Source: Caballeronia udeis (GTDB taxonomy: Bacteria > Pseudomonadota > Gammaproteobacteria > Burkholderiales > Burkholderiaceae). Taken from it: a DNA stretch of 64,000 nucleotides. Positions 62,268 to 64,000 of the stretch are shown here, in pieces. The stretch is taken from NCBI RefSeq assembly GCF_001544555.2, contig NZ_FCOK02000030.1:1-64000 (forward strand). The letters run 5' to 3'. Every line of letters starts with the position of its first letter. Within the stretch, counting starts at the first letter, position 1. Below the pieces are notes generated by a model. It had not been told where the DNA came from. It saw only the letters and a program-made list of their open reading frames with translations, and searched no databases. A program made the translations under genes and the position numbers.

Positions 62268-63203
62268 CTACGCGTCCGCCTGCGGAAACTGATCGAAGGT
62301 CTGCACCCTCTCGGTCAGCAACTCACGCAGCCAGACGTTGCCTTCGTCGTTATCGAAGTTCTCGTGCCAATGCATCGTGACGGTCGCGCCGGGTAACTGC
62401 ACCGGCAGTTCGTAGACCTTGAAGCGGCCATCGCGATTAAAGATCTGGGCCAGCCGGCGCGGCAGCGTCGCGTAGTAGTCCGTGACGCCGAGCACGCTGG
62501 GCAACGCAACGAAGTGCGGCAATTCCAGCAGCGTATTGCGCCCAACGCCCTGCGAGCGGAACGCGTCTTCCAGTGCATGGTGACTGTGTTCAACCGACAA
62601 GACCTGCACGTGCGGCGCTTCCGTGAACGCGGCCAGATCGATCTGCGCGCCGCGCGGCAAGCCGGGGCGCTTGCGCGTCATGCAGACATAAGTCTCATCG
62701 AATAAAAGCCGATGGCGCGTTCGCGCCGTGAGCTCCGGCAAATTACCGATCGCGAAATCGAGCCGGCTTACCCTCAGCGCTTCTTCAATCTCCTCCACGG
62801 GCGTCGGCTCTATCCGCAGCTTCACGCGCGGCGCAAGCCGCTGCAACGCCGCGCAGATCGGCGGCAAATATGCCAATTCCCCCGCATCCGATAACGACAG
62901 CCTGAAGGTCCGCGTACTGATGGCCGGGTCGAACCGTTCCGCATAACGCAGCGCTTCGCGCACCGTATCCAGCGCCCGCGCCACGATTGCCGCCAGTTCG
63001 AGCGCGATGGGCGTCGGCTGCATGCCAACGCGCGTGCGAATAAAAAGCGGATCGTCAAAAAGCGTGCGCAGGCGGCCGAGCGAATAGCTGACCGCCGGCT
63101 GCGACAACGCCAGCCGCTGCCCCGCTCGCGTCAGGCTGCGCTCTTCAATGATCGCGTTGAAGACACGCAGCAGGTTCAGGTCAACGTGATCGATGGAGGT
63201 CAT
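62268..63203 (-). CDS. LysR-family regulator of the aromatic oxygenase locus
   Basis: A 311-residue LysR-type regulator. The helix-turn-helix is NLLRVFNAIIEERSLTRAGQ then RLALSQPAVSYSLGRLRTLF; the N-terminus IDHVDLNLLRVF is the NodD/NahR/LinR-type variant. The effector domain includes FRLSLSDAGELAYLPPICA. It is divergent from the Rieske oxygenase (117 bp between starts) and converges on the reductase gene, so control of the oxygenase is likely, with an aromatic acid as inducer; the compound is unknown. ATG 63203 is preferred over an extension to 63272. Confidence 0.9.
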   Translation of the reverse strand: MTSIDHVDLNLLRVFNAIIEERSLTRAGQRLALSQPAVSYSLGRLRTLFDDPLFIRTRVGMQPTPIALELAAIVARALDTVREALRYAERFDPAISTRTFRLSLSDAGELAYLPPICAALQRLAPRVKLRIEPTPVEEIEEALRVSRLDFAIGNLPELTARTRHRLLFDETYVCMTRKRPGLPRGAQIDLAAFTEAPHVQVLSVEHSHHALEDAFRSQGVGRNTLLELPHFVALPSVLGVTDYYATLPRRLAQIFNRDGRFKVYELPVQLPGATVTMHWHENFDNDEGNVWLRELLTERVQTFDQFPQADA

Positions 63204-63320
63204 GATATTTGCCGCATTGATGGACCTACCGATTTTAGATGAATTTGACCTATGAGCACCGGCAGCCGACACTTCAATCTATAACTAGCGTCACGGCCCC
63301 CCACTTTACTCAGGTGATCG

Positions 63321-64000
63321 ATGAGCGATTTCCAACCAACGGCCTGTCAGACCATCGACACGAGCGCGCTTTACAAGCGCGCGGAAGCCGACCGCGTTTC
63401 TCCCTCGCTTTATAACGATCCGGCGATTTTCGAAGCGGAACTCGAACGCATCTTCTACAAGACGTGGATCTGGGTTGCGCATGAAAGCGAACTGCCGAAG
63501 CCGGGCGACTTCCGCACCACGACAATCGGACGCCAGCCGGTGATCGTGGTCCGCGACAAGACCGGTGAGATCAATGTGCTCGAGAACCGTTGCCGCCATC
63601 GCGGCGCGACCGTCTGCGAGCAGCACAAAGGCAACGCGCGCGGCTTTACGTGTCCGTATCACAGCTGGACCTACGGACTTGACGGCGCACTGCGCGCGCT
63701 GCCGTATGGCGATGGCTACGAGGGGATTGTCGACAAGACGGAACTGCCGCTGAAGAGCCTGCGCGTCGGCATTTATCACGGACTGGTTTTCGCGAGCTTC
63801 GATCAGTCGATCGAACCGCTGGAGGATTTTCTCGGCGGAGCGAAACCGTGGATCGACCTGTTCATGAAACAGGGCGCGGGATTTCCGGTCAAGGCGAACG
63901 GTGAACACAAGTTCAAGTTCAAGGGCAACTGGAAGATCCAGCTCGAAAACACCACTGACCTGTATCACTTCCCCGTCGTCCACAAGTCGTGGATGAAGAC
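63321..64000 (+). CDS. Rieske ring-hydroxylating oxygenase, large subunit (partial at window end)
   Basis: The first 226 residues of a large subunit; the frame is open to the last base of the window. The Rieske cluster motif is intact: ENRCRHRGATVCEQHKG (C-x-H) and GFTCPYHSWTYG (C-x2-H). The mononuclear-iron segment begins with NWKIQLENTTDLYHFPVVHK, showing the N-x-x-E and the D-x-Y-H-x3-x-H ligand pattern. The start MSDFQPTACQ is ATG 63321. It hydroxylates an aromatic or related substrate that cannot be named from this part; anthranilate-, benzoate- or phthalate-type enzymes are possible. Confidence 0.9.
   Translation, partial: MSDFQPTACQTIDTSALYKRAEADRVSPSLYNDPAIFEAELERIFYKTWIWVAHESELPKPGDFRTTTIGRQPVIVVRDKTGEINVLENRCRHRGATVCEQHKGNARGFTCPYHSWTYGLDGALRALPYGDGYEGIVDKTELPLKSLRVGIYHGLVFASFDQSIEPLEDFLGGAKPWIDLFMKQGAGFPVKANGEHKFKFKGNWKIQLENTTDLYHFPVVHKSWMK

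Overview
The window looks like a chromosomal segment of a Burkholderiaceae member, most likely the Paraburkholderia/Caballeronia group. The evidence is the GC-rich coding, the gene order paaABCDE - DUF1835 gene - TetR regulator, a single-chain indolepyruvate ferredoxin oxidoreductase, DUF2957 lipoproteins next to OmpW, and a DUF4148 protein. These assignments come from reading the translated sequence; no database search was run. I saw no rRNA, tRNA, insertion sequence, prophage or CRISPR array.

Layout. 0.2-6 kb: SGNH hydrolase, class I methyltransferase, BaiN/HI0933-type flavoprotein, an N-terminally truncated M19 dipeptidase, and a RelE/ParE-RHH toxin-antitoxin pair. 6-11.5 kb: phenylacetyl-CoA epoxygenase operon paaABCDE with a TetR-type operator in its promoter, then a DUF1835 gene and the likely paaR. 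11.6-18.4 kb: GNAT protein, Lrp/AsnC regulator divergent from hpd, and a 1198-residue indolepyruvate ferredoxin oxidoreductase. Together these suggest aromatic amino acid catabolism: arylpyruvate to arylacetyl-CoA, then ring epoxidation, with hpd taking the tyrosine branch. 18.4-28 kb: a frameshifted NlpC/P60 hydrolase, a small trimeric autotransporter, maeB, pyrE, an RcsB-like response regulator, a PEBP protein, a WrbA-like flavoprotein and type 2 argC.

28-32 kb holds the least understood module: two paralogous DUF2957-type lipoproteins followed by an OmpW-family porin, with a perfect 7-N2-7 TetR-type operator upstream. 32-43 kb is housekeeping and accessory genes: two orphan receiver proteins, a beta-hydroxyacid dehydrogenase behind a duplicated hairpin leader, a Mut7-C protein, cupin, HiPIP, LhgO-like oxidase, AAA ATPase, EEP nuclease and aldose epimerase. 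It also contains an MFS remnant and a truncated PhyH gene with an in-frame hexanucleotide repeat. 43-49 kb: LacI regulator plus a complete YtfQRT/YjfF-like sugar ABC importer. 49-52 kb: AlkB, RidA, DUF2252 and a small secreted protein.

52-60 kb: a six-gene leftward operon of peptide/glutathione-type ABC transporter genes ending in a gamma-glutamyltransferase, divergent from a LysR regulator. 60.6-64 kb: a DUF4148 protein, a 29-bp perfect inverted repeat, a VanB-type reductase, a LysR regulator and the start of a Rieske ring-hydroxylating oxygenase that runs off the window, probably an aromatic oxygenase locus.

Four genes are visibly broken (M19, NlpC/P60, MFS, PhyH) among otherwise intact neighbours.
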